This document shows, in pieces, positions 55,079-63,684 of a DNA stretch of 64,000 nucleotides. Position 1 is the first letter of the stretch. Each line of letters opens with the position of its first letter. The notes under the pieces were generated by a model. The model had not been told where the DNA came from, ran no database searches, and saw nothing but the letters and a program-made list of their open reading frames with translations. The position numbers and the translations under genes were made by a program. This DNA comes from Bacillus sp. 491mf (GTDB lineage: Bacteria; Bacillota; Bacilli; Bacillales; Bacillaceae_G), in contig NZ_FOLV01000001.1 in assembly GCF_900112415.1 (NCBI RefSeq), positions 62,001-126,000 of the forward strand, in the 5' to 3' direction.

Positions 55079-56365
55079 ATGGGACTTATCCGTGATTTAA
55101 TGATTCAAGTAGCTATCATCATTTTGCCGCTATTTTTGTATGAAGCAATTCGTTTAAATCGCTATCAAAGTATGCATCAAAAGCCTAATCGCTATTTTAT
55201 TGTATTATTATCAACAATTACGCTTATCCTATCGATGACATATCCGATTTGTGTTTGGGAAACTTGTAATTATGATTTTCATCAAATTTCTATTATTAGC
55301 GCATTTTTGTATGGTGGCATAGTTGGTATTATTCCAGCTCTAATCGCTATTTTATACGATGGATTTCTCAATGGTTTAAGTTGGCTCCGTGCACTAGAAG
55401 TTATTTTTATCTCTGTTATTCCTTTTTTATTGTCTAAAAAGTGGAGTACATTTTCGAGACAGAAAAAAATCGTTTTATCTTTTATGTTGGCATCTTTTTA
55501 TACTCTTATTTCTTTAGGATTTGAAGTGTTTGGATTGCTGTTTGGGAAGGGACTTACACCAATGATATCTTATTTATATAGTGAATACATATTTGCTTCA
55601 TTCATTATGATTATGACAATGACCTTCCAAGTTTACTTAACAGAATATTTATATGAAAATGCAATGTTACGAACAGAAATGCAAAAGTCTGAGAAATTAA
55701 ATATTGTTAGTGAGTTAGCAGCGAGCGTAGCTCATGAAGTTCGTAATCCACTTACAGTTGTACGCGGGTTTATTCAATTACTAGAAAGCACAGAAGATGT
55801 GAGAAATAAAGAATACATGCATCTTGTTTTAGCTGAATTAGACCGGGCAGAACAAATTATTTCAGACTATCTAAATTTAGCGAGGCCACAAATTGATAAG
55901 AAAGAACATATTTGTTTATCAGCGCAACTTATTGAAATGGCTACGTTAATGTCTTCATTTGCTGCGATGAGAGGCGTATATTTACAAGTCGAAATTGCAG
56001 AAAATTTATATACGATAGGTGATAAAACAAAATTAAAACAAGCGATTATGAATGTCGTGAAGAATGGAATTGAAGCAATTCAAGAAAATAAAGGATACTT
56101 AAAGGTAACTGCATGGCAAAAAGATGAATCTATCGTTATTCGTGTTAAAGATAGCGGTGTTGGTATGACGAAAGAGCAACTTGCAAGACTTGGACAACCA
56201 TATTATTCATTGAAAGAGAAAGGAACAGGGCTTGGGTTAATGGTTACATTTAGTATTTTGCAAGCTCATAGTGGTACACTTGAATATAAAAGTGAAATAG
56301 GAAAAGGTACGGAAGCGATCATTACATTACCAGATGCAATGCAAAACATAATACATAAAAAATGA
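55079..56365 (+). CDS. Membrane sensor histidine kinase
   Basis: 428 residues from ATG 55079 (AGGGG 8 bp upstream; an ATG at 55058 is in frame). Five or six membrane helices occupy residues 1-195 (5TM-LYT-like sensor), followed by HisKA with the phospho-His in AASVAHEVRNPLTVVRGF (about residue 225) and a HATPase domain (N box VVKNGIEAIQEN, G1 VKDSGVGMT, G2 GTGLGLMV). No partner regulator nearby, as for orphan sporulation kinases (KinB-like); this role is inferred. Confidence 0.88.
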   Translation: MGLIRDLMIQVAIIILPLFLYEAIRLNRYQSMHQKPNRYFIVLLSTITLILSMTYPICVWETCNYDFHQISIISAFLYGGIVGIIPALIAILYDGFLNGLSWLRALEVIFISVIPFLLSKKWSTFSRQKKIVLSFMLASFYTLISLGFEVFGLLFGKGLTPMISYLYSEYIFASFIMIMTMTFQVYLTEYLYENAMLRTEMQKSEKLNIVSELAASVAHEVRNPLTVVRGFIQLLESTEDVRNKEYMHLVLAELDRAEQIISDYLNLARPQIDKKEHICLSAQLIEMATLMSSFAAMRGVYLQVEIAENLYTIGDKTKLKQAIMNVVKNGIEAIQENKGYLKVTAWQKDESIVIRVKDSGVGMTKEQLARLGQPYYSLKEKGTGLGLMVTFSILQAHSGTLEYKSEIGKGTEAIITLPDAMQNIIHKK

Positions 56366-56395
56366 AAGTTACCAAAAAATGGTAACTTTTATTTA
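56358..56395. terminator. Bidirectional terminator
   Basis: GAAAGTTACC pairs with GGTAACTTTT around AAAAAAT between convergent genes. Confidence 0.85.
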
Positions 56396-57147
56396 TTGAT
56401 TTCTCCTGTTTTTTCAGATTTAAAACGAACAAATAAACTTTTAAACGATTTTAAGAAACTTTGTTCTTGCGAAGCGGCAATTAACCGTTTTGTTTCTTGT
56501 ATTTCTCGAATTACTTGCATGAGTTGGGCATCACGATTACTTTCTTTATTATAAACTTGATTCATAAGTTTGTTCATTTTTTCTTCTTGTTTGGATTCTC
56601 GTTTATACATATGATTCATGAGTAGATCCATTTTTTCTTTTTGCAGCGCATCATTGTCTGCGGCATGATCCACAAGATTTTGTAGCATTTCTTCCTGTTT
56701 TACCTCTTTTACATATACTTGTTGCATTAATTCATTTAGCTTTTCATCTTTTAACCGATTTTGTGTAATAAGGGTGGAATTTTGATGAATAATGGCTTCA
56801 TTTAATTGTGCGAGCATATCTAATTTGTGCATGAATTCTTCAAATTTTTTGCTTTGTTCATTCAGTTGCAGGTTTTTATTTTCCTCTACAATAGTAGGAG
56901 ATGCTGCTGGAGCCTCTTCTTCTTTTAGTATGAATGCAATTGTTTCCATAATATCTTCTTTCAATGAAGCAGCTCGTTCGTGAATTAATTTTAATATCCG
57001 TACATCATCCAGTTTATACGTGCGAGATTGTGCTGTTTTATCAATAAAATAGCCATGTTCTTCTAAAAGTTGGCTATATTTACGAACTACATTTTTGGGG
57101 ATTCCCGTTTTATTTGTGACATCTTTCGTTTTATAAGTTCCATTCAT
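56389..57147 (-). CDS. MerR-like HTH protein with long coiled coil (DUF3967 type)
   Basis: 252 residues. MerR-type winged helix at 1-70 (YKTKDVTNKTGIPKNVVRKY, then YFIDKTAQSRTYKLDD), then a long Glu/Lys/Gln/Met-rich helical region with a repeated 20-24-residue unit (LMQQVYVKEVKQEEM, LMNHMYKRESKQEEK, LMNQVYNKESNRDAQ) and a C-terminal basic tail SFKSLFVRFKSEK. The layout recalls RacA and the plasmid DUF3967 proteins of the B. cereus group, so DNA anchoring is as likely as transcription control. RBS AGGGAGG. Confidence 0.8.
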   Translation of the reverse strand: MNGTYKTKDVTNKTGIPKNVVRKYSQLLEEHGYFIDKTAQSRTYKLDDVRILKLIHERAASLKEDIMETIAFILKEEEAPAASPTIVEENKNLQLNEQSKKFEEFMHKLDMLAQLNEAIIHQNSTLITQNRLKDEKLNELMQQVYVKEVKQEEMLQNLVDHAADNDALQKEKMDLLMNHMYKRESKQEEKMNKLMNQVYNKESNRDAQLMQVIREIQETKRLIAASQEQSFLKSFKSLFVRFKSEKTGEINK

Positions 57148-57407
57148 GACATTTCCTCCCTAAAAAGTATCATGTATATCAATTCCATTTCTTGTTTTGT
57201 ACTTCCTTTGAAAAAAAATGTCGGAAGGTTTAAAGTTTTCTACATGATTAGTGAAATGCTGCACGAAACAGCATGATTTTGATGAAAAAGAAGATGGGAA
57301 TATAGAATAATGTCTGAAAACATAAGAATATGAAATTTGTTATAATGACAGAAAGAGGAGGAGAATCGTTCCATATTAGCGGCAAGAAAATGGAGGATTT
57401 AGTTTAG

Positions 57408-57842
57408 ATGAAACAAGTTAAAAGTATTTTAATTACAATTGCTGCAGTCCTTTTGTTATTAATTGGTGTATACGAATTTTTGATGGCACCAGAACAAGGG
57501 GATAAGAAAGACATAGCATACGACCAAGTTCTTGAGTTCCCGAAAAAACAGTATCCTGAAACAGGAAAACATATCGCAAATGCAATGCAAGAAGGTCATT
57601 CTCAAATTTGTACGATTGATCGAAAGGGTGCTGCGGATAGAAGAAAGCAATCACTAGCTCCATATCCATCAAAGAAGGGCTATGATCGTGATGAATGGCC
57701 AATGGCGATGTGTAAAGAAGGTGGAAAAGGAGCACACATTGAATATATTAGCCCTTCAGATAACCGAGGTGCAGGTTCTTGGGTCGGAAATCAATTAGAT
57801 CAATATCCAGATGGAACACGTGTGAAATTTATTGTGAAATAA
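57408..57842 (+). CDS. nucA: DNA-entry nuclease NucA/NucB family
   Basis: 144 residues. N-terminal membrane anchor ([19 protein letters not shown]), then the NucA/NucB domain: [18 protein letters not shown] and [18 protein letters not shown], with the catalytic Asp/Glu/Asn set. In B. subtilis NucA is a membrane-bound DNase that cuts DNA for uptake, while NucB is secreted in sporulation. The anchor plus the nin-like gene next door favour NucA. RBS TGGAGG. Confidence 0.92.
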   Translation: MKQVKSILITIAAVLLLLIGVYEFLMAPEQGDKKDIAYDQVLEFPKKQYPETGKHIANAMQEGHSQICTIDRKGAADRRKQSLAPYPSKKGYDRDEWPMAMCKEGGKGAHIEYISPSDNRGAGSWVGNQLDQYPDGTRVKFIVK

Positions 57843-57873
57843 TATCGTATCTTGTATTAAAGGAGTGAAAAGG

Positions 57874-58260
57874 GTGGAGTTAACAATTTCCTATTCGCAA
57901 TTAATGGTGATGAATCAAGATGTGACACCTCCGCATGTAGACTGGACGGATAAAGATTTTGAAAGAGGTTATGCTGAGAGCGGAGACGCGATTATATTTG
58001 AAGCAATATCTGATTATACGTGTGAAATCATGGTGTATACTCAAAAGTTTGTAGAAAACAAAGAAGCAGTGCGAATCGTGTCAGCTCCGTTTACAGTGTT
58101 ACAAGAACGGGTGTATATAAGTAGTGTATTAACAAGTAAACTTCCTTTCTTAGTTCCTTCAGGGAATTACATAGTAACTATGCAAGCAGTTCCGCTCGAA
58201 GAACTTTCAGCAGATAACTTGTACAAAGTAAAGTATGAATTGTTCTTTGAAGAGAACTAA
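57874..58260 (+). CDS. nin: DNA-entry nuclease inhibitor (Nin/ComJ)
   Basis: 128 residues from GTG 57874, since AAAGGAG (57859-57865) fits this start; the GTG at 57865 overlaps the RBS. It begins ELTISYSQLMVMNQDVTPPH then VDWTDKDFERGYAESGDAI, the ComJ signature (STPPVMDWTD in B. subtilis as I recall). It inhibits NucA by direct binding. The gene is 31 bp after nucA, the same order as B. subtilis. Cytosolic, beta-rich. Confidence 0.88.
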   Translation: MELTISYSQLMVMNQDVTPPHVDWTDKDFERGYAESGDAIIFEAISDYTCEIMVYTQKFVENKEAVRIVSAPFTVLQERVYISSVLTSKLPFLVPSGNYIVTMQAVPLEELSADNLYKVKYELFFEEN

Positions 58261-58283
58261 TATAAATATAAATTGAAGAACTG

Positions 58284-58416
58284 ACATCAAAATCCCTTTC
58301 TTTTTAGGAGAGGACGAGAGCGTCTGACCGTGCATTTTCCGATCACATTCGAGGTTCAAAACAAAGGCAGAATGCAAGTATAGGACATATTTTGTTCTGC
58401 GTTCAGCAACTTATAT
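58284..58416 (+). repeat. Repeat family A, copy 7
   Basis: ACATCAAAATCCCTTTC, GGAGAGGACGAGAGCGTCTGACC, GAGGTTCAAAACAAAGGCAG, TTTTGTTCTGCGTTCAGC and AACTTATAT match copy 4 in order. Confidence 0.8.
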
Positions 58417-58417
58417 G

Positions 58418-58468
58418 GATAAAATAGAAAACTACTGCCCTTTGGACAGTAGTTTTCTATTTTATCCA
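58418..58468 (-). terminator. Long perfect inverted repeat, terminator of metE
   Basis: GGATAAAATAGAAAACTACTG at the left is mirrored by CAGTAGTTTTCTATTTTATCC at the right: arms of about 23 bp around CCCTTTGGA. T-rich on both sides, so bidirectional. The right arm runs into a piece of repeat B. Confidence 0.85.
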
Positions 58469-58490
58469 GTTATTCACAGGTGGTAAGCTT
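58461..58490 (-). repeat. Fragment of repeat family B
   Basis: TTTATCCAGTTATTCACAGG followed by TGGTAAGC resembles the TTTAT end of copies 3 and 5. Only about 30 bp are recognisable. Confidence 0.5.
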
Positions 58491-58514
58491 CCGAATGAGA
58501 GAAGGATATCCTCA

Positions 58515-60806
58515 TTATCGCGCGCTTGTTTGTAAAAGTTGCCGTGCTTTTATAGCTGCTTTTACCATATGTTCTAGTGCAGGAATAACTTCTTCTGTTT
58601 TTCTTGTTTTTAAGCCACAATCTGGATTAATCCAGAAGTATTTTGGATTACACACCTGTAATGATTGCTCTACAATTACATACATTTCATCGATACTTGG
58701 TACACGTGGACTATGAATGTCATATACACCAAGGCCAATTCCCTTTTCATATGGATGTTCTTTTAATGTATCAATAAACTCCCCGTGGCTTCTTGATGTT
58801 TCAATGGAAATAACATCTGCATCAAGTTGACGGATTGATTCAACGATATCTTCAAAATTACTGTAGCACATATGCGTGTGGATTTGTGTTTCATTTTCCA
58901 CTGAAGAAGTAGAAAGGCGGAATGCTTTTACAGCCCACGTTAAATATGTTTCCCAATCTTTTTCTTTTAACGGCATTCCTTCACGTAGTGCAGGCTCATC
59001 AACTTGAATGATATGAATACCGGATGATTCAAGTAATTTAATTTCATTACGAAGTGCTAGAGCAATTTGATATGCCACTTCTTTTCTAGAAATATCATTT
59101 CGAACGAAAGACCAATTTAAAATTGTGACAGGGCCAGTTAACATGCCTTTCACAACTTTATTCGTACAACTTTGCGCAAATGCTGTTTCTTTTACTGTCA
59201 TACCATTGATAAACGCAACGTCACCATAAATAACAGGAGGTTTCACGCAGCGAGAACCGTACGATTGGACCCAACCGTTTTTCGTAAAGGAGAAACCAGC
59301 AAGTTTTTCACCGAAATATTCCACCATATCTGTTCGTTCAAATTCACCGTGAACGAGGACATCAAGCCCGATTTCTTCTTGATATTGAATCCATTTTTTT
59401 GTTTCTGCTTCAATAAATCTTTCGTATTGCTCATTTGAAATATCACCGCTGCGCCATTGTTTTCTAGTTTGACGAACTTCATGTGTTTGCGGGAAGCTAC
59501 CGATTGTTGTTGTTGGAAGTAATGGTAGATTCAGAGCTTTTTGCTGTAAGGTAAAGCGTTTTTCAAATGAAAGAGGACGAGAAAAGTCTTCTTCTTGTAA
59601 TGTTGAAAGTATAGATTGTACATCCTTACGATTACGAGCTGCTGAAGTGCGAATTGCGTCATGCGCACGTCCAGATGCTTGTAATTCATGAGAAATACTT
59701 TCTGTCCCATGTACGAGAGCTTTTTGTAAAATAGTAACTTCTTCTAATTTTTGATTTGCAAAAGCAAGCACATCGTATAATTCGTCTACAAGGTGCGCTT
59801 CATTTGTCTTGTCAATAGGAGTATGAAGTAAACTACAGGACGGTTGTAAAATCCAACCTTTCGGTTGTACGGCTTCTTGCAATGTATGGAAAAGAGAGAG
59901 AGTTTTGTCAAGGTTCGCTCTCCATATATTACGGCCATCGATACAACCAAACCCTAATACTTTATCGGATGGGAATCCATGTTGTAGTAAGGCACGCAAA
60001 TTGCCTTCTTTACCGTGTACAAAATCAAGTCCGATCCCAGTAACTGGGAATGAAATGACTTCTTCATAGTTTTCTTCTATGCTATCAAAGTACGTTTGAA
60101 GCATAATAGATAGATTTGGAACAGCTTTACAGATTGTTTCATATAATTTTTTTGCGATACTAATTTCGTGTTTTGATAGAGAAGTAAGGATTGGTTCATC
60201 AATTTGAACCCAGCGTACACCAGCATCTTGCAATTCTTGTAACAATTGAATGTACGGTTCTGTTAATTTTTGTAAAATGATTGCGAATTGTTCCTTTTTA
60301 TAACCTTTGGCTAAGCTTAAAAATGTATAAGGTCCTAAAATGACAGGCTTACCGTCAATGCCTAGTTCTTGTTTTGCTTCTTCATATAAACGAAGTGGAC
60401 GATTTTCTTTAAGAGAAATATGTAAATCTTCCTCATATTCTGGAACGATATAATGATAATTTGTATTAAACCATTTCGTCATTTCAGAAGCAACGTGATC
60501 TTTTGAACCGCGTGCGATGCCAAAGTATACGTCAAGTTCTGATGTATACTTTGAAAACCGAGAAGGGATAAACCCGAGCATATATGCTGTATCAAGGACG
60601 TGGTCATAGTATGAAAAATCACCGATTGGAATGAGATCGATTCCTTTTTCTTGTTGTACTTTTAGATGTTGAAGGCGAATCTCTTTCATTTGTTTTACAA
60701 ATTGCCCTTCATCCACTTTGTTTGCCCAAAAAGATTCTAACGTTTTTTTCCATTCGCGCTGTAATCCAATTCTTGGATATCCTAAGTTACTTGTTAAAAG
60801 TGTCAT
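58515..60806 (-). CDS. metE: Cobalamin-independent methionine synthase
   Basis: 763 residues, normal for MetE. N-terminal domain from [17 protein letters not shown]-terminal catalytic domain starting [16 protein letters not shown]; zinc ligands in [13 protein letters not shown] (His, Cys), ETSRSHGE region and [11 protein letters not shown] (Cys). It methylates homocysteine with 5-methyl-tetrahydropteroyl-triglutamate. The leader carries a cobalamin riboswitch, so it is made when B12 is scarce. RBS AGGGAGG. Confidence 0.97.
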   Translation of the reverse strand: MTLLTSNLGYPRIGLQREWKKTLESFWANKVDEGQFVKQMKEIRLQHLKVQQEKGIDLIPIGDFSYYDHVLDTAYMLGFIPSRFSKYTSELDVYFGIARGSKDHVASEMTKWFNTNYHYIVPEYEEDLHISLKENRPLRLYEEAKQELGIDGKPVILGPYTFLSLAKGYKKEQFAIILQKLTEPYIQLLQELQDAGVRWVQIDEPILTSLSKHEISIAKKLYETICKAVPNLSIMLQTYFDSIEENYEEVISFPVTGIGLDFVHGKEGNLRALLQHGFPSDKVLGFGCIDGRNIWRANLDKTLSLFHTLQEAVQPKGWILQPSCSLLHTPIDKTNEAHLVDELYDVLAFANQKLEEVTILQKALVHGTESISHELQASGRAHDAIRTSAARNRKDVQSILSTLQEEDFSRPLSFEKRFTLQQKALNLPLLPTTTIGSFPQTHEVRQTRKQWRSGDISNEQYERFIEAETKKWIQYQEEIGLDVLVHGEFERTDMVEYFGEKLAGFSFTKNGWVQSYGSRCVKPPVIYGDVAFINGMTVKETAFAQSCTNKVVKGMLTGPVTILNWSFVRNDISRKEVAYQIALALRNEIKLLESSGIHIIQVDEPALREGMPLKEKDWETYLTWAVKAFRLSTSSVENETQIHTHMCYSNFEDIVESIRQLDADVISIETSRSHGEFIDTLKEHPYEKGIGLGVYDIHSPRVPSIDEMYVIVEQSLQVCNPKYFWINPDCGLKTRKTEEVIPALEHMVKAAIKARQLLQTSAR

Positions 60807-60831
60807 TGAAAATTCCTCCCTAAATAAAAGT

Positions 60832-60862
60832 AAGCATTTCCGTTTACTCGGAAATGCCTTTA
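60832..60862 (-). terminator. Attenuator terminator in the metE leader
   Basis: On the minus strand AAGGCATTTCCGAG...CGGAAATGCTT, then ACTTTTATTT, between the riboswitch and metE. Confidence 0.75.
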
Positions 60863-60914
60863 ACGAAAAGTAGTCATAGAAGCAGAAAATACTTCTCTTT
60901 CGTTAAAAACACCT

Positions 60915-61110
60915 CCTCATCATCCGTGAGTCTATCAGTGCCGTTAAAATAGGCAGGTCTCCTGGCTCATGCATCAGCGATTTCAATCACCTTCCCGTTT
61001 TCACAGTGGTATATAGAAAGAAATCTTTGCACTTACAGTGGCGGGACCGCGTTGGTTTTTCACCAAACTTCCCTATTAAACACGAAAATATTTTTTCGTG
61101 TACCTATCTC
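60915..61110 (-). promoter_or_regulatory. Cobalamin riboswitch upstream of metE
   Basis: On the minus strand: AATAGGGAAGTTTGGTGAAA, then CCAACGCGGTCCCGCCACTG (core), GGGAAGG, and GAGCCAGGAGACCTGCCT (B12 box). The order and spacing are those of the AdoCbl aptamer. Binding of B12 should favour the downstream terminator and turn metE off. Confidence 0.95.
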
Positions 61111-61212
61111 CTTTTGGAAAGGAATGTAACTAGCGTATATGATATTGAAACAGATTTTATCTTATATTTTTGAAAATGTCTACTATTTTAAAAAATAAGA
61201 TAATTCATTTTA

Positions 61213-61488
61213 TTAAAACAAAAAATTTTCTAAATGCCACCACCAATGTGAGGGGGGATATGTATGTGAAAAAACAGAGTAGGAATATTGTATTCGTTTA
61301 TATATATCGCGAGCGTGATGAAAGAGTAAACGGTCATAGGAGAGTAGTTCCAGTTGTTCTTTTGGGTGTAATGAATGGGACTGAAAAGCGATTTCACTGC
61401 GAAGCATTAGTATGTATAAGATTTGTTTTTGTAAATTAGAATGGTAGTATACGGAGAATCCGTATTGCTTAATTAAATGACCTTTCAT
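61213..61488 (-). CDS. Small protein of unknown function
   Basis: 91 residues from ATG 61488, with a near-perfect RBS AAAGGAGG about 9 bp upstream. Rich in His, Tyr, Leu and Ser; VYYHSNLQKQILYILMLRSE and ELLSYDRLLFHHARDIYKRI look helical, and the C-terminus ends PSHWWWHLENFLF. No signal or domain recognised. The plus-strand frame over the same bases is less likely, as it has no RBS. Confidence 0.6.
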   Translation of the reverse strand: MKGHLIKQYGFSVYYHSNLQKQILYILMLRSEIAFQSHSLHPKEQLELLSYDRLLFHHARDIYKRIQYSYSVFSHTYPPSHWWWHLENFLF

Positions 61489-61594
61489 AAGATTTCGCCT
61501 CCTTTATATATTTGTATTGTAATGAAAAAGGAGAGGGGTTACAAAAAAGAAAAATGGAAAAAAGCGCTTTAGAAAATCCATTTTTATGAATAGA

Positions 61595-61623
61595 AAAAAC
61601 AGTCACTTTCGGTGACTGTTTAT
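61595..61623. terminator. Terminator between the MFS region and the 61213 gene
   Basis: AAAACAGTCAC pairs with GTGACTGTTT around TTTCG. Confidence 0.8.
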
Positions 61624-61626
61624 ATA

Positions 61627-61757
61627 TTAGTTTAATTCTGTATTGAATTTTGAAAGTTTTTCTATTCTTGCCTCTTTATATAGTTGTTTTAACGATCGAA
61701 GTCGAGCAGAAGCATGATTAATAATATTTTCCAAAATATAAAGCTGTGTCCGGAGAA
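61627..61757 (-). other. Short open frame after the MFS gene, possible remnant
   Basis: Directly after the exporter stop a different frame reads NILRTQLYILENIINHASAR then LRSLKQLYKEARIEKLSKFN and stops at 61627. There is no ATG/GTG start; a TTG gives about 35 residues without a clear RBS. It looks like a coding-like helical tail, perhaps left from a deleted or fused gene. Confidence 0.35.
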
Positions 61758-61759
61758 TG

Positions 61760-63295
61760 TTAACTCACTTGTTTTTGTTTCTTGTTTGCTGGTACAACTA
61801 ATCGGTCTTTTCCCATTAATAAGATGCATATAATGCTAAGCGATGCAGGAATAAGTGTCCATAAAAATGTGTCAGCGATAGAGTTTGCTAGCACCTCTTT
61901 AATGCCATGTAAAATTTCTGGTGGTATTTTTTCAGTAGCATTTGGAGATAATAAGAAACTTGTATCGCCACCTTTTGGAGCCATTTTTGCTAGTTCCGGC
62001 GGGAAAATAGATTTTAGTTTATCTGTAAATGCATGATTTTGGATGGTACCAAAAATCGTTACACCAAGTGTCATGCCAAGTGAACGGAAGAAAGAGTTTG
62101 TTGATGTTGCAGAGCCGCGCTCTCTCATACTTAAATTATGAATAGAAGCCATACTTAAGACAGAGAAGGAAAACCCAACGCCAAGTCCAGCTAAAATCAT
62201 AAAGACTGTTACCATCGCGCGTGAGGTATCTATAGTTAATGTACTTAACAAATACATACCAAGAATAAAGAAAATACCAGAGATAGTCATAATGTTACGA
62301 TAACTTGTACGCGTTGATAATTGTCCGCCTATTTGACTTCCAATAACAGATCCTACCATCATTGGTGTTAAAATTAATCCAGCATTTGCTGCAGATCCAC
62401 CAAGAACACCTTGTACGTAAATCGGAATATAAACTGTGCAAATAATAAACGTTGCACCATAGAAGAAGGCAACGCCTTGACTCGCTGCAAATAATCGTTT
62501 TCGGAATAAATGGAAAGAAATAATCGGTTCTTCCACTTTTCGTTCAATAAAGAAAAAGATAATAAGCATAACAGTAAATGTAGCAAATAAGCTAATAATT
62601 ACACTTGAATCCCAATCGTACTTTTTACCACCAAGTTCCAAAGCAAACATGAGAGAAACGATCCCGATAATTAAAGTAATGGCACCTGCCCAATCAATTT
62701 TTTGTTTACTATATTGTAAAGATTCTTTATAGTACTTTGTAATGAAAAACAGCGAGATAATTCCGAGTGGGATATTAATATAAAATACCCAGTGCCAACT
62801 AATATAGTCGGTAATATACGCACCTAGAAGTGGGCCAAATACGCTTGACGTTCCAAAAACAGCTCCAAATAGTCCTGTCATTTTACCGCGTTTTTCTGCT
62901 GGGAAAATGTCATACATAATTGTAAAAGCGATTGGCATTAGAGCGCCTCCGCCAATACCTTGAATTGCGCGATATATACTTAATTGTTCAATGCTGTTGG
63001 CAGTGCCGCAAAGCATTGAACCAGCTAAAAATAGAAGCAATCCTCCTATGTAAAAGCGTTTACGTCCATACATATCTGATAGCTTTCCGAAGATAGGCAT
63101 CCCAGCCATAGTAGCTACCATATAGGCAGAAGTAACCCATACAAACTTATCAAATCCGCCTAAATCACCTACAATGGTAGCCATTGCAGTAGCAACAATT
63201 GTATTATCCATTGATGCTAATAGTATTCCAAGTAACAATCCAGTTACAACAAACTTTGTATTGCTCGCTTGCTTTTGAGTTAATTGTTCCTCCAA
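61760..63295 (-). CDS. Multidrug exporter, MFS DHA2 family (14 TM)
   Basis: 511 residues from TTG 63295, with AAAGGAGG 7 bp upstream; a TTG at 63319 is in frame but has no RBS. Motifs: LLASMDNTIVATAMATIVGD (motif D1), GKLSDMYGRKRFYIGG (motif A), YRAIQGIGGGALMPIAF (motif C region) and GPLLGAYITDYISWHWVFYI. 14 predicted helices place it with EmrB/QacA-type drug/H+ antiporters. Substrate unknown; no regulator next to it. Confidence 0.93.
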   Translation of the reverse strand: MEEQLTQKQASNTKFVVTGLLLGILLASMDNTIVATAMATIVGDLGGFDKFVWVTSAYMVATMAGMPIFGKLSDMYGRKRFYIGGLLLFLAGSMLCGTANSIEQLSIYRAIQGIGGGALMPIAFTIMYDIFPAEKRGKMTGLFGAVFGTSSVFGPLLGAYITDYISWHWVFYINIPLGIISLFFITKYYKESLQYSKQKIDWAGAITLIIGIVSLMFALELGGKKYDWDSSVIISLFATFTVMLIIFFFIERKVEEPIISFHLFRKRLFAASQGVAFFYGATFIICTVYIPIYVQGVLGGSAANAGLILTPMMVGSVIGSQIGGQLSTRTSYRNIMTISGIFFILGMYLLSTLTIDTSRAMVTVFMILAGLGVGFSFSVLSMASIHNLSMRERGSATSTNSFFRSLGMTLGVTIFGTIQNHAFTDKLKSIFPPELAKMAPKGGDTSFLLSPNATEKIPPEILHGIKEVLANSIADTFLWTLIPASLSIICILLMGKDRLVVPANKKQKQVS

Positions 63296-63318
63296 GTATA
63301 ATCCTCCTTTATATACCA

Positions 63319-63379
63319 ATAAGAAAGTGAAACTTTCATTAGTGTTTTCTCATCCCTTCTGTTGGTTAGAACGGGATAA
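63319..63379 (+). repeat. Repeat family B, copy 6 (deleted to about 60 bp)
   Basis: AAGAAAGTGAAACTTTCATTAGTG at the left and GTTAGAACGGGATAAAT at the right match the two ends of copies 2 and 4; the centre is missing. The rest of 63296-63684 is AT-rich with the terminator-like hairpin at 63531 and no ORF. Confidence 0.7.
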
Positions 63380-63530
63380 ATTATATTATAGTTAAATTTG
63401 ACTAAATCACAAATGATTTCATTCAGTAAAATTATTTTGCCGTCTGTATGAATCATTTAGTTGAAAATTACATATTTTCATCAATAGGAGAGTTTTTATT
63501 TTCAGTTGGTAGAGAATAAAGAAATACAAG

Positions 63531-63561
63531 AAAAAGCTGTACATGATGTGCAGCTTTTTTA
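63531..63561. terminator. Terminator-like hairpin without an obvious gene
   Basis: AAAAAGCTGTACAT pairs with ATGTGCAGCTTTTTT. No CDS ends next to it on either strand, so a short RNA may end here. Confidence 0.7.
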
Positions 63562-63684
63562 GAATGATTTTTTCTTTTGTTTATTGAATATTATATAAGG
63601 TAAAAAGGATAAATTTTTGTTGAGAGCGATTTATGAAAGATGTGAGACTGTTATACATTCAATATGAGAATGGGGTGAATTTGT

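Noticed and set aside
58480-58716. 78-codon plus-strand ORF
   Set aside because: Mostly antisense to the conserved 3' end of metE; no RBS.
61170-61439. 89-codon plus-strand ORF
   Set aside because: Antisense to the 61213-61488 ORF, which has a far better RBS; composition (YIYRERDERVNGHRR) looks accidental.
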